From Streptomyces umbrinus (GTDB taxonomy: Bacteria > Actinomycetota > Actinomycetes > Streptomycetales > Streptomycetaceae), in NCBI RefSeq assembly GCF_030817415.1, contig NZ_JAUSZI010000002.1:6200001-6264000 (forward strand): a stretch of 64,000 bases of DNA, in the 5' to 3' direction. The notes beneath the pieces were generated by a model, which saw only the letters and a program-made list of their open reading frames with translations, did no database searches and was not told where the DNA came from. Positions 25,662 to 34,950 of this stretch are shown piece by piece (position 1 is the first letter of the stretch; each line of letters begins with the position of its first letter). Position numbers and translations under genes: made by a program.

Positions 25662-27293
25662 GTGTCGGACGAGGGGCGGTTGATCGCCGGGCGGTACCGG
25701 TTGATCGAGCGGATCGGCCGCGGTGGCATGGGCACCGTGTGGCGTGCCGAGGACGAGGCCCTCGGCCGCGAGATCGCGCTCAAGCGGCTCCATGCCCAGC
25801 AGCACCTCTCCGAGGACGAACTCGCCACCGTCCACGAACGCACCCGCCGGGAAGCCCGCAGCGCAGCCCGGATCGCTCACCCGAACGTGGTCGTCGTCCA
25901 TGACGTCCTGGATGACGAGGGGTTGCCGTGCATCGTCATGGAGTACGTGCACGGCACCACCCTCGGCGCGCTCCTCAAGGGCGGCGGGGCCCTGCCGCCC
26001 GGTGAGGCCGCCCGGGTGGGCCTCGGCATGGTCGCCGCGCTGCGGGCCGCCCACGCCGCCGGAGTACTGCACCGCGATGTGAAGCCGGGCAACGTGCTGC
26101 TGGGCGGGAACGGCCGTGTCGTCCTCACCGACTTCGGCATCGCCATGGCGACCGGCACCTCGACGCTCACCAAGACCGGCGAGATCATCGGGTCGATCGA
26201 CTACATCGCGCCCGAGCGCATGAGGGGCCACAAGCCCGGCCCCACCGCCGATCTCTGGGCACTCGGCGCCACCCTCTTCCAGTCCGTCGAGGGCCGGCCC
26301 CCGTTCCGCAGGGCCACGGCGATGGAGACCGCGTACGCCATCGCCGTCGACCCCCTCGCCCCCATGAAGCAGGCCGGACCGCTCGAACCCCTCATCGAGA
26401 TGCTGCTCGCCAAGGACCCGGACGAGCGCCCGTCGGCGGAGGAGACGGAACGGGCGCTGCGGGTCGTGGCGTCGGAGGCGCCGGGCGCCACGATGGGCAC
26501 TGCGACGGGCGGGACGACGGAGGTCGCGTGGGCGTCGGCCGTGCCGAGCAGGGCGACGGCGACCGTGGCGGCGACGGGACCGACGACTTCGGCCGGGGCC
26601 ACGCTCACCGACTCGGGCTCGGGGTCGGTGCCGCCCACTCCCATCAGTGGTGGTGGCAGCGGCAGTGCCGGCGACGGCACCGGCCGCCCGCGTCGCAAGC
26701 GGCGCCGTCTCCTTTGGAGCGCGGCAGCCGTCACCCTGGCCGCCGCGGCCGTGGCGGGCGGGCTCTACGCGGTGACGGCCGACGACGGCGGCCACGGCAG
26801 GAAGGGCTCCGGGACGGCGACCGCACCCACCGCGTCCGAGCCGTCCCCCGTCCCCGCCGGGTTCCGTCTGGTCAGGGAGAAGACGCTGGGAGTCACCTTC
26901 CCGGTCCCGGACGGCTGGAAGCGCGACGGCAGGGCGAGCGCCGAACAGGTCACCTACACCGACCCGTCGGGCCTGGTCGGGCTCACCATCGGCACCGTGA
27001 ACCCCGCGGGCGCGAACCCCGAGTCGCACTTCCAGAACATCGAGGCGAACACCAAGCTCAACTACTCGACGTACCGGAAACTGCGCATGCAGCGCACCAC
27101 GTTCCAGGGAAAGCCCGCGGCGGTGTGGGAGTTCACCTTCCAGGGCCAGGTCCGTGCCTTCCGTGCCATCGACTTCGGCTTCGGCGAGGAGGGCGGCACG
27201 GAGTACGACATCTACCTCTCGGCGCCCGAAGCCCAATGGGACACGCACCGCCCGGTGTTCGACACGGTCAAGGCGGGCTTCCGCGTCGGCTGA
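25662..27293 (+). CDS. Membrane Ser/Thr protein kinase with extracytoplasmic domain
   Basis: 543 aa from GTG at 25662 (the frame is open far upstream, but that part is antisense-like). Kinase domain residues about 10-270: IGRGGMGTVW, ALKRL Lys, LHRDVKPGNVLL with catalytic Asp, TDFGIAM, SIDYIAPERM. After a Thr/Ser/Gly linker and basic stop-transfer (RPRRKRRRLLW) comes one membrane helix. The outside domain of about 145 aa (FRLVREKTLGVTFPVPDGWKRDG...DTVKAGFRVG) resembles PsbP/LpqN-type lipid or ligand-binding folds. It converges on the GAF-ANTAR gene. Confidence 0.9.
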   Translation: MSDEGRLIAGRYRLIERIGRGGMGTVWRAEDEALGREIALKRLHAQQHLSEDELATVHERTRREARSAARIAHPNVVVVHDVLDDEGLPCIVMEYVHGTTLGALLKGGGALPPGEAARVGLGMVAALRAAHAAGVLHRDVKPGNVLLGGNGRVVLTDFGIAMATGTSTLTKTGEIIGSIDYIAPERMRGHKPGPTADLWALGATLFQSVEGRPPFRRATAMETAYAIAVDPLAPMKQAGPLEPLIEMLLAKDPDERPSAEETERALRVVASEAPGATMGTATGGTTEVAWASAVPSRATATVAATGPTTSAGATLTDSGSGSVPPTPISGGGSGSAGDGTGRPRRKRRRLLWSAAAVTLAAAAVAGGLYAVTADDGGHGRKGSGTATAPTASEPSPVPAGFRLVREKTLGVTFPVPDGWKRDGRASAEQVTYTDPSGLVGLTIGTVNPAGANPESHFQNIEANTKLNYSTYRKLRMQRTTFQGKPAAVWEFTFQGQVRAFRAIDFGFGEEGGTEYDIYLSAPEAQWDTHRPVFDTVKAGFRVG

Positions 27294-27308
27294 CGACTCG
27301 TCGTACCG

Positions 27309-28097
27309 CTATCGGGTGCGGTCCTCCGGCGCGCCCGGTGCCGTCGTGGGGGCGGCGGAGGCCGGGGCGGGAATGGACGCGGTGTCGAAGCCCCCCGCGA
27401 TGATTCGCGTGGCGAGGTCCGCGAGGCGCAGCTGATGGGCTCGCGCGTACGAGCGGAACGCGGCGAAGGCGTCGTCCACCGAGGTGTTCCAGCGCTCCGC
27501 CAGCACACCCTTGACCTGTTCGACCAGGATGCGGCTGGTGAGCGCGGTCGCAAGCTGGCTGTTCTCGATGTGCGACTGCTCCAGCGTGCGCTGCTGGAGG
27601 ATCGCGATCGTGGCCACGTCGGCGAGCGCCTGGGCGAGCGCGATGTCGGCGTCACCGAGGCGGTGCGGTGCGCTCTGGAAGAGGTTGAGCGCGCCGACGA
27701 CCCGGTTGCGCAGGCGCAGCGGGAGCGCGTGCGTGGTCACGTAACCCGTCTCGCGGGCCCGGCCGGCGAAGTGCGGCCAGGCCGCAGTCGTCTCCGGCCG
27801 CGTCAGGTCGATGTTCGTACGGGCCGTGCCGGTGCGGTAGCACTCCACGCACGGACCCTGGTCGTGCTGGAGCGCGAACAGCTCCAGCAGGCGGGCGTGC
27901 TCGTCCGACGCGGCGATGATCTGCAGCTCGCCGTGGGCGTCCACGAGCAGGATGCCCGCCGCCGAGACGTCCAGCAGTTCGACGCAGCGCGTGGACAGGC
28001 GTTGCAGCAGGTCGATGACGTCGAAGTCCTCGACGAGAGAGTCCGCGACCTCCACGAAGATCTCGGCCAGACGTTGTTCGCGGGCCATGCCGATCAT
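27309..28097 (-). CDS. GAF-ANTAR domain RNA-binding regulator
   Basis: 262 aa. GAF domain at residues about 25-160 (CVELLDVSAAGILLVDAHGELQIIAASDE, DQGPCVECYRTG, ALPLRLRNRVVGALNLF), ANTAR domain at about 165-235 (IAILQQRTLEQSHIENSQLATALTSRILVEQVKGVLAERWNTSVDDAFAAFRSYARAHQLRLADLATRII). ANTAR proteins act as antiterminators binding paired hexaloop RNA stems. The ATG at 28097 overlaps the TGA of the upstream gene (ATGA), so both GAF proteins are co-translated. Confidence 0.9.
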   Translation of the reverse strand: MIGMAREQRLAEIFVEVADSLVEDFDVIDLLQRLSTRCVELLDVSAAGILLVDAHGELQIIAASDEHARLLELFALQHDQGPCVECYRTGTARTNIDLTRPETTAAWPHFAGRARETGYVTTHALPLRLRNRVVGALNLFQSAPHRLGDADIALAQALADVATIAILQQRTLEQSHIENSQLATALTSRILVEQVKGVLAERWNTSVDDAFAAFRSYARAHQLRLADLATRIIAGGFDTASIPAPASAAPTTAPGAPEDRTR

Positions 28098-28885
28098 CCC
28101 TTTCCGTCGCCGGGCGAGTACGGCCCGTCCGTGTCGTCGCCGATGCCGTTGCCGGAAGCGTCGTTGTTGCCGTTGTTGCCGTTGATGTCGTCGTCGCTGA
28201 AGCGGAGTCTGCGGGCGACCACGTCGTCCGCGACCTCCCCTAGGGGGCGCTCGCTGCTGTAGGCGTGGGCCCGCAGGCGCAGGAGGGCCTCCTCCATCGT
28301 CCCCCCGATCTGGACGCTGATCATTCCCGTGGCCTGGTGCACCGCCGCGCGATGCAGTCCCGTCGGCCGGTCAAGGAACAGGCCGAGCCCCGGGCCGCCG
28401 TTCCCGTCCTCGCCCCGCTGCCCGCGCCCGGCCCCGTTCAGGAGTGCGCCGGTCAGCGCGGCGGCCAGGGCGGTCGCGTCCGTACTCTGCTGGACGGACA
28501 TCGTCCGGTCGCCGTCGCAGAGCACGGTCAGTACGCCGACCCGGATGGCGCCGATGCCCAGCGGGAAGCAGCACACCCCGTGGACGCCCATGTCCCGCGC
28601 GGGCGACAGCAGCGCGGGCCACCGATCCGGGCGTACGCGGTCCAGGTCCGGTTCCATGACGGGGGACCCGGTGCGCACCGCGTCCGGGCCCGGGCCCTCG
28701 CCCAGCGTGAACTGGAGTTCCTCGAAACGGGCGCTCACCTCGGGATGGCACCAGAGGGGCTCGGTCATGCGGCCGTTGCCCACGAGCAGCGACAGTGCGA
28801 CACCCTCGGCGCCCAGCGCCAGCGCACACGCCCGGGCCGGATCACCGCGCCCGCCGAGGCGCAGCGACCGGAGCACGTCGGCCAT
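28094..28885 (-). CDS. GAF-ANTAR domain regulator, second of a pair
   Basis: 263 aa from ATG at 28885; a GTG five codons upstream (28900) is possible. The GAF region runs from residues about 15-140 (GAEGVALSLLVGNGRMTEPLWCHPEVSARFEELQFTLGEGPGPDAVRTG, FPLGIGAIRVGVLTVL). An ANTAR-like helical end follows (HRAAVHQATGMISVQIGGTMEEALLRLRAHAYSSERPLGEVADDVVARRLRF). The tail is a low-complexity Asp/Asn/Gly run. GAF ligand sensing probably controls antitermination. Clustered with a STAS gene and PP2C genes, suggesting a stress-signalling module. Confidence 0.85.
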   Translation of the reverse strand: MADVLRSLRLGGRGDPARACALALGAEGVALSLLVGNGRMTEPLWCHPEVSARFEELQFTLGEGPGPDAVRTGSPVMEPDLDRVRPDRWPALLSPARDMGVHGVCCFPLGIGAIRVGVLTVLCDGDRTMSVQQSTDATALAAALTGALLNGAGRGQRGEDGNGGPGLGLFLDRPTGLHRAAVHQATGMISVQIGGTMEEALLRLRAHAYSSERPLGEVADDVVARRLRFSDDDINGNNGNNDASGNGIGDDTDGPYSPGDGKG

Positions 28886-28964
28886 GCCGTCGCTGATCAC
28901 CGGTATCCGTTCAGCCGCGGCCGGGAGCCCCGGAGCGGGGCACCGGCCGGCTTGCGTCGTAACC

Positions 28965-29348
28965 CTACGCGGATCGGTTCGCCGTCGCGTTCCACTGTTC
29001 CGGGTCGTCGGCGGGCATGCCCCGCCAGGCGTCCCGGGCACTCGCGTACCGGGGGAAGCGATCGACGACCGCGCCGGCCCGGAACACCAGACCTATGCAC
29101 GGGCGGGCATAGACGACCCGGGTCCAGCCGCGCCGCGACCGGCAGTCGTCCCAGGCCGCGCACAGCGGGTCCAGGGCGCTGCCGTCCATGAACGTCAGGC
29201 CGCTCAGGTCGACGATGAGGAAGAGGCGCCCGGTGCCGCGGCGCACGTCCTCCAGGTCACGGATGAAGCCCGGGGCGGTCGACAGGTCCAGCTCGCCGCT
29301 GGCCCCGACCACACGGCACTCGTCGAACAGGCTGGGACGCGGGCCCAT
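28965..29348 (-). CDS. STAS domain anti-sigma-factor antagonist
   Basis: 127 aa from ATG at 29348 after GAGGAG. STAS fold: RVVGASGELDLSTAPGFIRDLEDV, LFLIVDLSGLTFMDGSALDPLCAAWDDCRSRRG, VYARPCIGLVFRAGAVVDRFPRYAS. The Ser in FMDGSALD aligns with the serine phosphorylated by RsbW-type kinases in SpoIIAA/RsbV. A partner anti-sigma kinase is not adjacent. PP2C phosphatases such as that at 35862-37310 are the usual activators. Confidence 0.88.
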   Translation of the reverse strand: MGPRPSLFDECRVVGASGELDLSTAPGFIRDLEDVRRGTGRLFLIVDLSGLTFMDGSALDPLCAAWDDCRSRRGWTRVVYARPCIGLVFRAGAVVDRFPRYASARDAWRGMPADDPEQWNATANRSA

Positions 29349-30091
29349 GTGCCCCATCTCCTCTGGTCCTTCTGGCGCAGAGCCTCAGTTGCGCGGAACG
29401 GGACTTCACGGTGAGGGCCGGGGACACGGGCTGCCGCATGGCGAGCGTACTGCCGGGGAGGAGGTGCCCGTAGTGCTGCTTCCGGTATCCGTCGGGTGGG
29501 CGCTCGAAGAGGCCGTACTTGGCCGGTACCCGACCGGTTCCCGACGGCTCGGGACCAAAGAGGTCAGGTCCGAACGGGAGTTGACGCGGGCCGAGACCTC
29601 GCAAACCGTACGGTCTCGGCAGCCTCGTTCACCGACGGTCAAGGTACGGTGGGGGAACCGAGGGCATGTCGTACACCGGTGTTCGAATCGGTCTCGTCCT
29701 CGGCGCACGACGACGCCGGGCCGATCAGCGCCCGGGGCAGGGTCCGCCCCATGGCCGGTTGAAGTCGTTCACGTCCGCCGGTCGAGCCCCGGCGTCGGGG
29801 CGGCACACGGCCCTGACCGCACGCTCCGCGCCGGCGAGTCACCGAACCGCTGAGCCGTCGAACCACTGAGTCACGGAACTGCCGAACCACTGAGTCACCG
29901 ACTCGTCGGCTCGTCGGCTCAGGGAAGCACGAAGGCACCGGGGCATCGAGGCCAAGGAGCCACCTGTCACCCGGCTCGACCGAGCCGCAGGAGAAGAGAG
30001 CCCGTTCCGTCGCGCGGTCCGCCGTGTCCGTCGTGTCCGCCGCGAACGAACCACCGGCACGCCGTAGTCGTGCCCCAGACAGGAGCGCTCC
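29349..30091. other. About 740-bp gene-free region with tandem repeats
   Basis: Between the divergent STAS and DUF5994 genes. No reading frame here has plausible family similarity. It holds the 16-bp-unit repeats at 29836-29921 and must contain promoters for both flanking genes. Confidence 0.55.
29836..29921. repeat. Imperfect 16-bp tandem repeat
   Basis: Units related to GAGTCACCGAACCGCT at 29836, 29852, 29868 (expanded to 24 bp) and 29892, the last dissolving into repeats of CGTCGGCT. Origin unknown; it lies about 170 bp upstream of the DUF5994 gene. Confidence 0.7.
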
Positions 30092-30502
30092 ATGACCACC
30101 GTCCCCGTCCTCGAACCCCTGCCTTCGCAGCCCCTCGCCCGCCTCCGCCTGGCCCCGCACAGCGCCCTGCCGCGCCGTATCGACGGGGCGTGGTGGCCCC
30201 ACTCGCGCGATCTGCTGGCCGAACTCCCGCTGCTGATCGGCGCCTTGCCGCGTACGTGGGGACAGATCACCGGCGTCACCGTGAACACGGCGATGTGGGC
30301 GGCCTCGCCCGGCCGGATGCTCGTCGCCAACCACGTCGTACGGCTCAGCCGGTCCGCCGGGTCGCACGGCCGGCACACCGTCTGCCTGGTCAGTCCGGGC
30401 CGGGGCCGCTGGGACCTGCTGGTCGTGCCACCGGAGGTCGACGCGGCGGACGCGGAGCCGCTGATGGCGGCCGCGGCGGCGGGCCTGCGCCCGTCCCACT
30501 GA
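30092..30502 (+). CDS. DUF5994 family protein
   Basis: 136 aa, ATG at 30092 after AGGAG. The family core is RLRLAPHSALPRRIDGAWWPHSRDLLAELPLLIGALPRTWGQITGVTVN...LLVVPPEVDAADAEPLMAAAA. It is a Streptomyces family of unknown function, usually near stress-signalling genes, as here (GAF-ANTAR, STAS, PP2C). A longer paralogue sits at 37706-38398. Confidence 0.85.
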   Translation: MTTVPVLEPLPSQPLARLRLAPHSALPRRIDGAWWPHSRDLLAELPLLIGALPRTWGQITGVTVNTAMWAASPGRMLVANHVVRLSRSAGSHGRHTVCLVSPGRGRWDLLVVPPEVDAADAEPLMAAAAAGLRPSH

Positions 30503-30504
30503 CG

Positions 30505-30584
30505 GTCCGCGGCGAACCGCCGTGGTCCGCAGCGAACCGTCGTGGTCCACCGCGGATCGTCGTGGACCGTGGTGGACCGCCGCG
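30505..30584. repeat. 20-bp tandem repeat, four units
   Basis: Four 20-bp units beginning GTCCGCGGCGAACCGCCGTG, each 60-90% alike, exactly fill the space between two convergent genes (stop codons at 30502 and 30587). The Pu/Py symmetry within units lets them form hairpins, so the array may serve as a two-way terminator. Confidence 0.8.
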
Positions 30585-30586
30585 GA

Positions 30587-31186
30587 TCACCGCAGTGGCC
30601 TGCGGATCCATACCTCGCGGACGGCCGACGGGGAGTGGGGGGCGAGGACACCCAGCTTCGACCAGCCCCAGGCGCGCACGGTCTCCTGGGCGGCGTTCGC
30701 CGGACGACTGCCGCCGTCACCGCCCTCTCCGCCGTCGTCTCCGTCGATGTCGGGTCGCTCCAGGTCCACGGCCGCGACGACCAGGTCGGCTTCGAGCCGG
30801 GCCAGCAGCCGTTCGCCCAGGAGGGTCGCGACGCCGTGCCTGCGGTGGGCCGGCAGCACCATCAGCTCGGCGAGCAGGAAGGTACGGCCCGAGGCGGTGA
30901 GTTCCTCGATGTCCGTGGGCAGTTCCCCACGGAAGTCGGACCACCACTCGCCGGTCCGCTCGACCCGGAACCCGTACGCGCAGCCGACCAGCCCGCCCGC
31001 GTCGGCGACCGTCATGTCGAAGCCGAGGCGCTGCACGTGTTGCTCGAACCGGTCCAGGAAGCCCTGGCGGTCGCGGTATTCGGCCCCCGCGGCACCCCGG
31101 TACGCCGTGACGTACACGTCCGCGACGGCTGCCCGCTGCTGCTCGGCCTGCCACCGGGACAGTCTGCGCAAGTACACCTCGGTCAT
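30587..31186 (-). CDS. GNAT-family N-acetyltransferase
   Basis: 199 aa from ATG at 31186, preceded by GGGGGAGGA. GNAT fold: FLLAELMVLPAHRRHGVATLLGERLLARLEADLVVAAVDLE, where HRRHGVA is the acetyl-CoA pyrophosphate loop (Q/RxxGxG/A motif A). A low-complexity Asp/Gly stretch (DGDDGGEGGDGG) interrupts motif B. The substrate is unknown. Confidence 0.85.
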   Translation of the reverse strand: MTEVYLRRLSRWQAEQQRAAVADVYVTAYRGAAGAEYRDRQGFLDRFEQHVQRLGFDMTVADAGGLVGCAYGFRVERTGEWWSDFRGELPTDIEELTASGRTFLLAELMVLPAHRRHGVATLLGERLLARLEADLVVAAVDLERPDIDGDDGGEGGDGGSRPANAAQETVRAWGWSKLGVLAPHSPSAVREVWIRRPLR

Positions 31187-31743
31187 ACGGGTCCTCCCCC
31201 GGCCGCGCGGGATGGTCATCCCCCGACTCGGCATCATCACAGCAGGAGCCGCCGGGGTAAACGGGGCGTCGGGATCAACCGCGTACTGCCCGGCCCGCAG
31301 GTGGCGGCGCCCGTCCGGGCATACGGGACGTACGGACGCGGGGCTATCCAGAACAGGCGGTCGGGCCTAGGCTCGGACCCGAGTGATGAGCGAGGCTCCT
31401 CGGGAGCCGTCACAGCATTGAGGCCGCGTTCACCGGCTTCTCACGCGCCCCTTGTCCCCGGGCGCATTCGCCCCCGGTCCCCGGGCATCAGGACGAGGCG
31501 GCCTCCACCGCCCAGACAACTTCGGTATCCCCGCTGCCCTTTCGCGGCCGGGCCCTCGACCATGTGTCCCTTGCGGACTTCGCCACGGCGCACTCCCGCG
31601 CGCCGCGGCGGCCCATGAGGGATCCCATGCCCTGCAACTCGCCGACCGGGGGGTGGCGCGCCAGGGCGGTGTGGTCGCCGCCGGTACACCACCGGCGGCG
31701 ACCACCACACCACGGAGGACGGTCGTACACGGTCGTACGAGGA
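31187..31743. other. 557-bp region without a clear gene
   Basis: It lies upstream of the GNAT gene and downstream of the GH84 gene. It contains a strong hairpin (31669-31711) next to the GH84 stop codon and direct repeats of GGTCGTAC. Several open frames on both strands overlap one another and none resembles a protein family. Confidence 0.5.
31669..31711 (-). terminator. Hairpin terminator after GH84 gene
   Basis: GGTGTGGTCGCCGCCGGT (31669-31686) pairs with ACCGGCGGCGACCACCACACC (31691-31711, minus a 3-base bulge) over a 4-base loop. It lies 33 bp beyond the stop codon of the minus-strand GH84 gene. No U tract, as is usual in Streptomyces. Confidence 0.7.
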
Positions 31744-34700
31744 CTAGCCGACCGGCACCGGGGTCACCACCGCGGCCAGCGGATACGCGCCCGTCCCGAG
31801 GGCGCTGCCGACGGCGCCGCTCGCCGTCGTGACCGGCACGAGTTCACCGGCGTCGGCGGTCGTGACGTATGCCGTGCTCCCGTTCCAGTCGAGCGCGACG
31901 TCGAACGCGGACCTGCCGACGGTGACCGGGGTGCCGGGGGCGCCGGTGACCGTGTCGACGGGGGTGACCCGGTCGCCCGTGCTCGCGCTGACCCACAGCG
32001 TGCGCCCGTCCGGGGAGAGGGCGAGACCGTACGCCTGCTGTCCGTTGACCAGGAGCGTCGGTCGGGTGTCGTTGGTGGCGGTGTCGATCGGAGTGACCGT
32101 GGAACCGCCGGAGTCGGACACGTAGACGGTCCTCCCGTCCGGCGCCGCGACAACGTTGAAGGGGTTCGGTCCGACGGGGATCGCCGTACCGGCCCTGCCC
32201 GCGGGGAGAGTTACGGGTGTGACCGTGCTGTCGTGGATGTTCGCCACGTACAGCGTGGACCCGTCCGGTGTGATCGCCATGTTCTCCGGGCCGTCGCCCA
32301 CCGCGATCTTCGCGCCCGCCGTGCCGGTCGCGAGGTCCACGGGCTGGACGGCGTCGTCGGAGTAGTCGGCGACCCAGAGGGTCCTCCCGTCCGGGGTGAG
32401 GGCGAGCCCCGCGGGCACGTCGCCGACCGCGATGGTGGCGGTCACCTTGCCCGTAGGCACGTCGATGACACTCACGGAGTCGGACCCCTGGTTGGCGGCG
32501 TACGCGGTCCTGCCGTCCGGACTGACGACGACCTCGCCGGGATTCCTGCCGACCGCGATCTCGGCCGACGCCCCCGACGCCAGGTCCACCGAACTGACCG
32601 ATGCCCCACTGAAGTTGGCGGTCAGGGCACGCTCGCTGCCGACGCCGTCCGTGATCCGTACGGGAATGGCGCGACCGACGAGCCCGTCCCCGCTGACGAC
32701 GACGGACCGTACGCCGTTCTCCGCCCCGCTCGCGGCCGTGAGGGTGACGGTGGCGGTTGCCTCGCCGCCTGCCGGAACGGTGAGGGACCCCGAGGACGGG
32801 GAGACGGTGAGACCGTCGGGAGCCGTGATCTTCCAGGCGACGGTACGGTCCGCCGTCGAGCGGTCGTCGGCCACGGTCAGGCTGCTCGTGCCGCTCGCAC
32901 CCGGGGCCAGCGACAGCGACGACGGCCGGAAGGAGGCGTCCGGGCCGGGATCGGGAGCGGCCCGCAGCGTGGCGTCGTAGAGGAACTGCTCCATGACACC
33001 GGGTGCGACCTGCTGCGGAATGGAGTCCAACTCCTTGCGCTGGGACTGGAGTTGACCGTAGAGCGTCCGTACGGAGTCGTCGTCGCCGGCGACTTGCGCG
33101 ACCATCAGCCGTACGGCCGTGTCGCCTGCCGTGCCGCAGGCGCCGAGCTTGTCCAGCCAGGCCGAAGTCTCCTCCAGGAACCCGGAGTTGCCCAGGTGGG
33201 CGCGGAGTTGGCCGGGCGCGGCGGCCATGGAGGTGAAGTAGGCGCGGAGCTTCCGGGCGGCGGCTGCCAGCCCGTCCCCGCTGTCCAGCGCCTTGGTGAA
33301 CGCCTTGATGAGCGGGGTGAGGGTGGGCGATTCGGTGGAGTTCAGCGGGGAGGAGTAGTTGTTCTCGGCGAAGATCCGCAGGGCCGGGGCCGCGCGCCCG
33401 CCGAGGTCGGCGACCGAGGCTAGGAAGGAGGCCCTCGGGTCGTAGGCGTCCGGGTTCCAGGCGAAGTCGGCGGAGGTGAAGAGCGCGAGCTTGCTGGCCT
33501 CGGCCTGGACCATGGGGTTGGCGGTGATACCGGTGACGACGTCGGCCACGCCCGCCTCCCGCCCCGTGTACGGGCCGAGCAGCAGCCGACTGGTGGCGTA
33601 GTCGTTGACGGGGTAGTTGTCCCAGAGCAGCACCGGATGTCCGAACAACTCCCTTGCCCGGCGCGCCTGTTCGGCACTGATGGTGGGCGCGATGACACCG
33701 TCACCGGTCCACTCGACGACGACCGAGGGGTCCAGTTTCTCCCGCAGGGCGGTCTTGTACGGGGAGTCGGCGAGGTCGGAGTACTCGGTCGGCACCATCT
33801 CCAACGGCGCGAGGTCGGAGTGCGCCTCGACGAAGCCGTCGACGACGGAGTTGAGCAGCGAGGCTTGCGCGCGGCCCGCCGCGCCACCCCCACTGCCGTA
33901 CGCGTCCCCGTCCTCGGCGCAGTTCCAGTCGGTGTAGCTGATGTCGTCCAGTGGCACGGCGAAGGACCGCACGCCGATGGCGTACAACGACTCGAACTTC
34001 GCGACGAGCGCCTTCGCGTCGGCGGCCGAGGAGTAGCAGACGGACAGGCCGGGCGAGAGGGCGTAGGTGAAGCGGACATGGTTCGCGGCGGCGCGGTCGA
34101 CGAGCTCCTTGATCGTCGCGAGCCGTTCGGCGGGGTACTCGTCCCGCCACTTCGCCCGCAGATAAGGGTCGTCCTTGGGGGAGTAGACGTACACGTTCTG
34201 CTTGGTACGCCCGTAGAAGTCCAGCTGCGACAGCCGGTCCTGCTGCGACCAGGGCGCCCCGTAGAACCCCTCGACCACACCGCGGAGTTCGGCGGCGGGC
34301 CAGTCCCGGACGGTGACGTCGGGCACGGCCTTCCCTCGGCCGACCAGCTGACGGAAGGTCTGCGCGGCGTAGTACGTCCCGGTGACGTCCACCCCGGACA
34401 GCGCGACCCGCCCCTGCCCGACGGCAACCGCGTACCCACCGTCCGGCAGCCCTCGGGGCGACTCGCCCCCGAGCCGCTTCAACGCCTGCGCGGTGGCGGG
34501 GTTTTCGCCCGGCCCACCGACGTAGACGGTGAGGTCGGCGTCCGGCAGGGGCCGACCCGCGACGACGGTCCGAATGACCCGGGCCCCGGCGCCCCGCAGC
34601 ACCTTCTCGACGAGCTTGCGCGCGGCGGGGTCGGTCCGACGCCCGACGACTTCGACGACTTGCTCGGGCACGGGCTGCGCCCCGCGCCCGGCCTGCAACT

Positions 34701-34875
34701 CCTGTGGGGTCGGCCGGACTTGGGGGAGACGGGCCTCGACGTCGGCACGCTCGGCTGCCATGGCGGGGGCGGCTGGGCCGGCTGGGGCGACACCCAACAC
34801 CCCCAGGACCAGGCCGACGAGAAGCCCGACCGCGAGGGTCCTGGATCTCCGCTTCCGGTTCAATGTTTTATCCAT
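31744..34875 (-). CDS. Secreted GH84 beta-N-acetylglucosaminidase fused to YVTN beta-propeller
   Basis: 1043 aa. Sec signal peptide at residues 1-41 (cut after PAMA). A GH20b/hexosaminidase-like N domain at about 50-190 precedes the GH84 catalytic barrel at about 195-480 (RGVVEGFYGAPWSQQDRL; VPLDDISYTDWN with the paired catalytic Asp310/Asp311; LLWDNYPVND). A helical post-catalytic domain follows to about 640, then an Ig-like NPCBM-associated/NEW3-type domain at about 650-740. A seven-bladed YVTN/NHL propeller (VVSPDGRTAYAANQGSDSVSVIDV-type blades) forms the last 290 residues. It should hydrolyse terminal N-acetylglucosamine from glycoproteins, hyaluronan or chitin-derived glycans outside the cell. 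Confidence 0.9.
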   Translation of the reverse strand: MDKTLNRKRRSRTLAVGLLVGLVLGVLGVAPAGPAAPAMAAERADVEARLPQVRPTPQELQAGRGAQPVPEQVVEVVGRRTDPAARKLVEKVLRGAGARVIRTVVAGRPLPDADLTVYVGGPGENPATAQALKRLGGESPRGLPDGGYAVAVGQGRVALSGVDVTGTYYAAQTFRQLVGRGKAVPDVTVRDWPAAELRGVVEGFYGAPWSQQDRLSQLDFYGRTKQNVYVYSPKDDPYLRAKWRDEYPAERLATIKELVDRAAANHVRFTYALSPGLSVCYSSAADAKALVAKFESLYAIGVRSFAVPLDDISYTDWNCAEDGDAYGSGGGAAGRAQASLLNSVVDGFVEAHSDLAPLEMVPTEYSDLADSPYKTALREKLDPSVVVEWTGDGVIAPTISAEQARRARELFGHPVLLWDNYPVNDYATSRLLLGPYTGREAGVADVVTGITANPMVQAEASKLALFTSADFAWNPDAYDPRASFLASVADLGGRAAPALRIFAENNYSSPLNSTESPTLTPLIKAFTKALDSGDGLAAAARKLRAYFTSMAAAPGQLRAHLGNSGFLEETSAWLDKLGACGTAGDTAVRLMVAQVAGDDDSVRTLYGQLQSQRKELDSIPQQVAPGVMEQFLYDATLRAAPDPGPDASFRPSSLSLAPGASGTSSLTVADDRSTADRTVAWKITAPDGLTVSPSSGSLTVPAGGEATATVTLTAASGAENGVRSVVVSGDGLVGRAIPVRITDGVGSERALTANFSGASVSSVDLASGASAEIAVGRNPGEVVVSPDGRTAYAANQGSDSVSVIDVPTGKVTATIAVGDVPAGLALTPDGRTLWVADYSDDAVQPVDLATGTAGAKIAVGDGPENMAITPDGSTLYVANIHDSTVTPVTLPAGRAGTAIPVGPNPFNVVAAPDGRTVYVSDSGGSTVTPIDTATNDTRPTLLVNGQQAYGLALSPDGRTLWVSASTGDRVTPVDTVTGAPGTPVTVGRSAFDVALDWNGSTAYVTTADAGELVPVTTASGAVGSALGTGAYPLAAVVTPVPVG

Positions 34876-34950
34876 CAGCGAAGATGGTGGTGGATGGATT
34901 CACCGAGGGCAAGACCGCGTGGCTGACCTGCCGAAGGGCGGCCAGGGCGG

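Noticed and set aside
29406..29708. 100-codon minus-strand frame between STAS and DUF5994 genes
   Set aside because: Arg/Ser/Thr-rich, no homology pattern, and it overlaps an equally long frame on the other strand.
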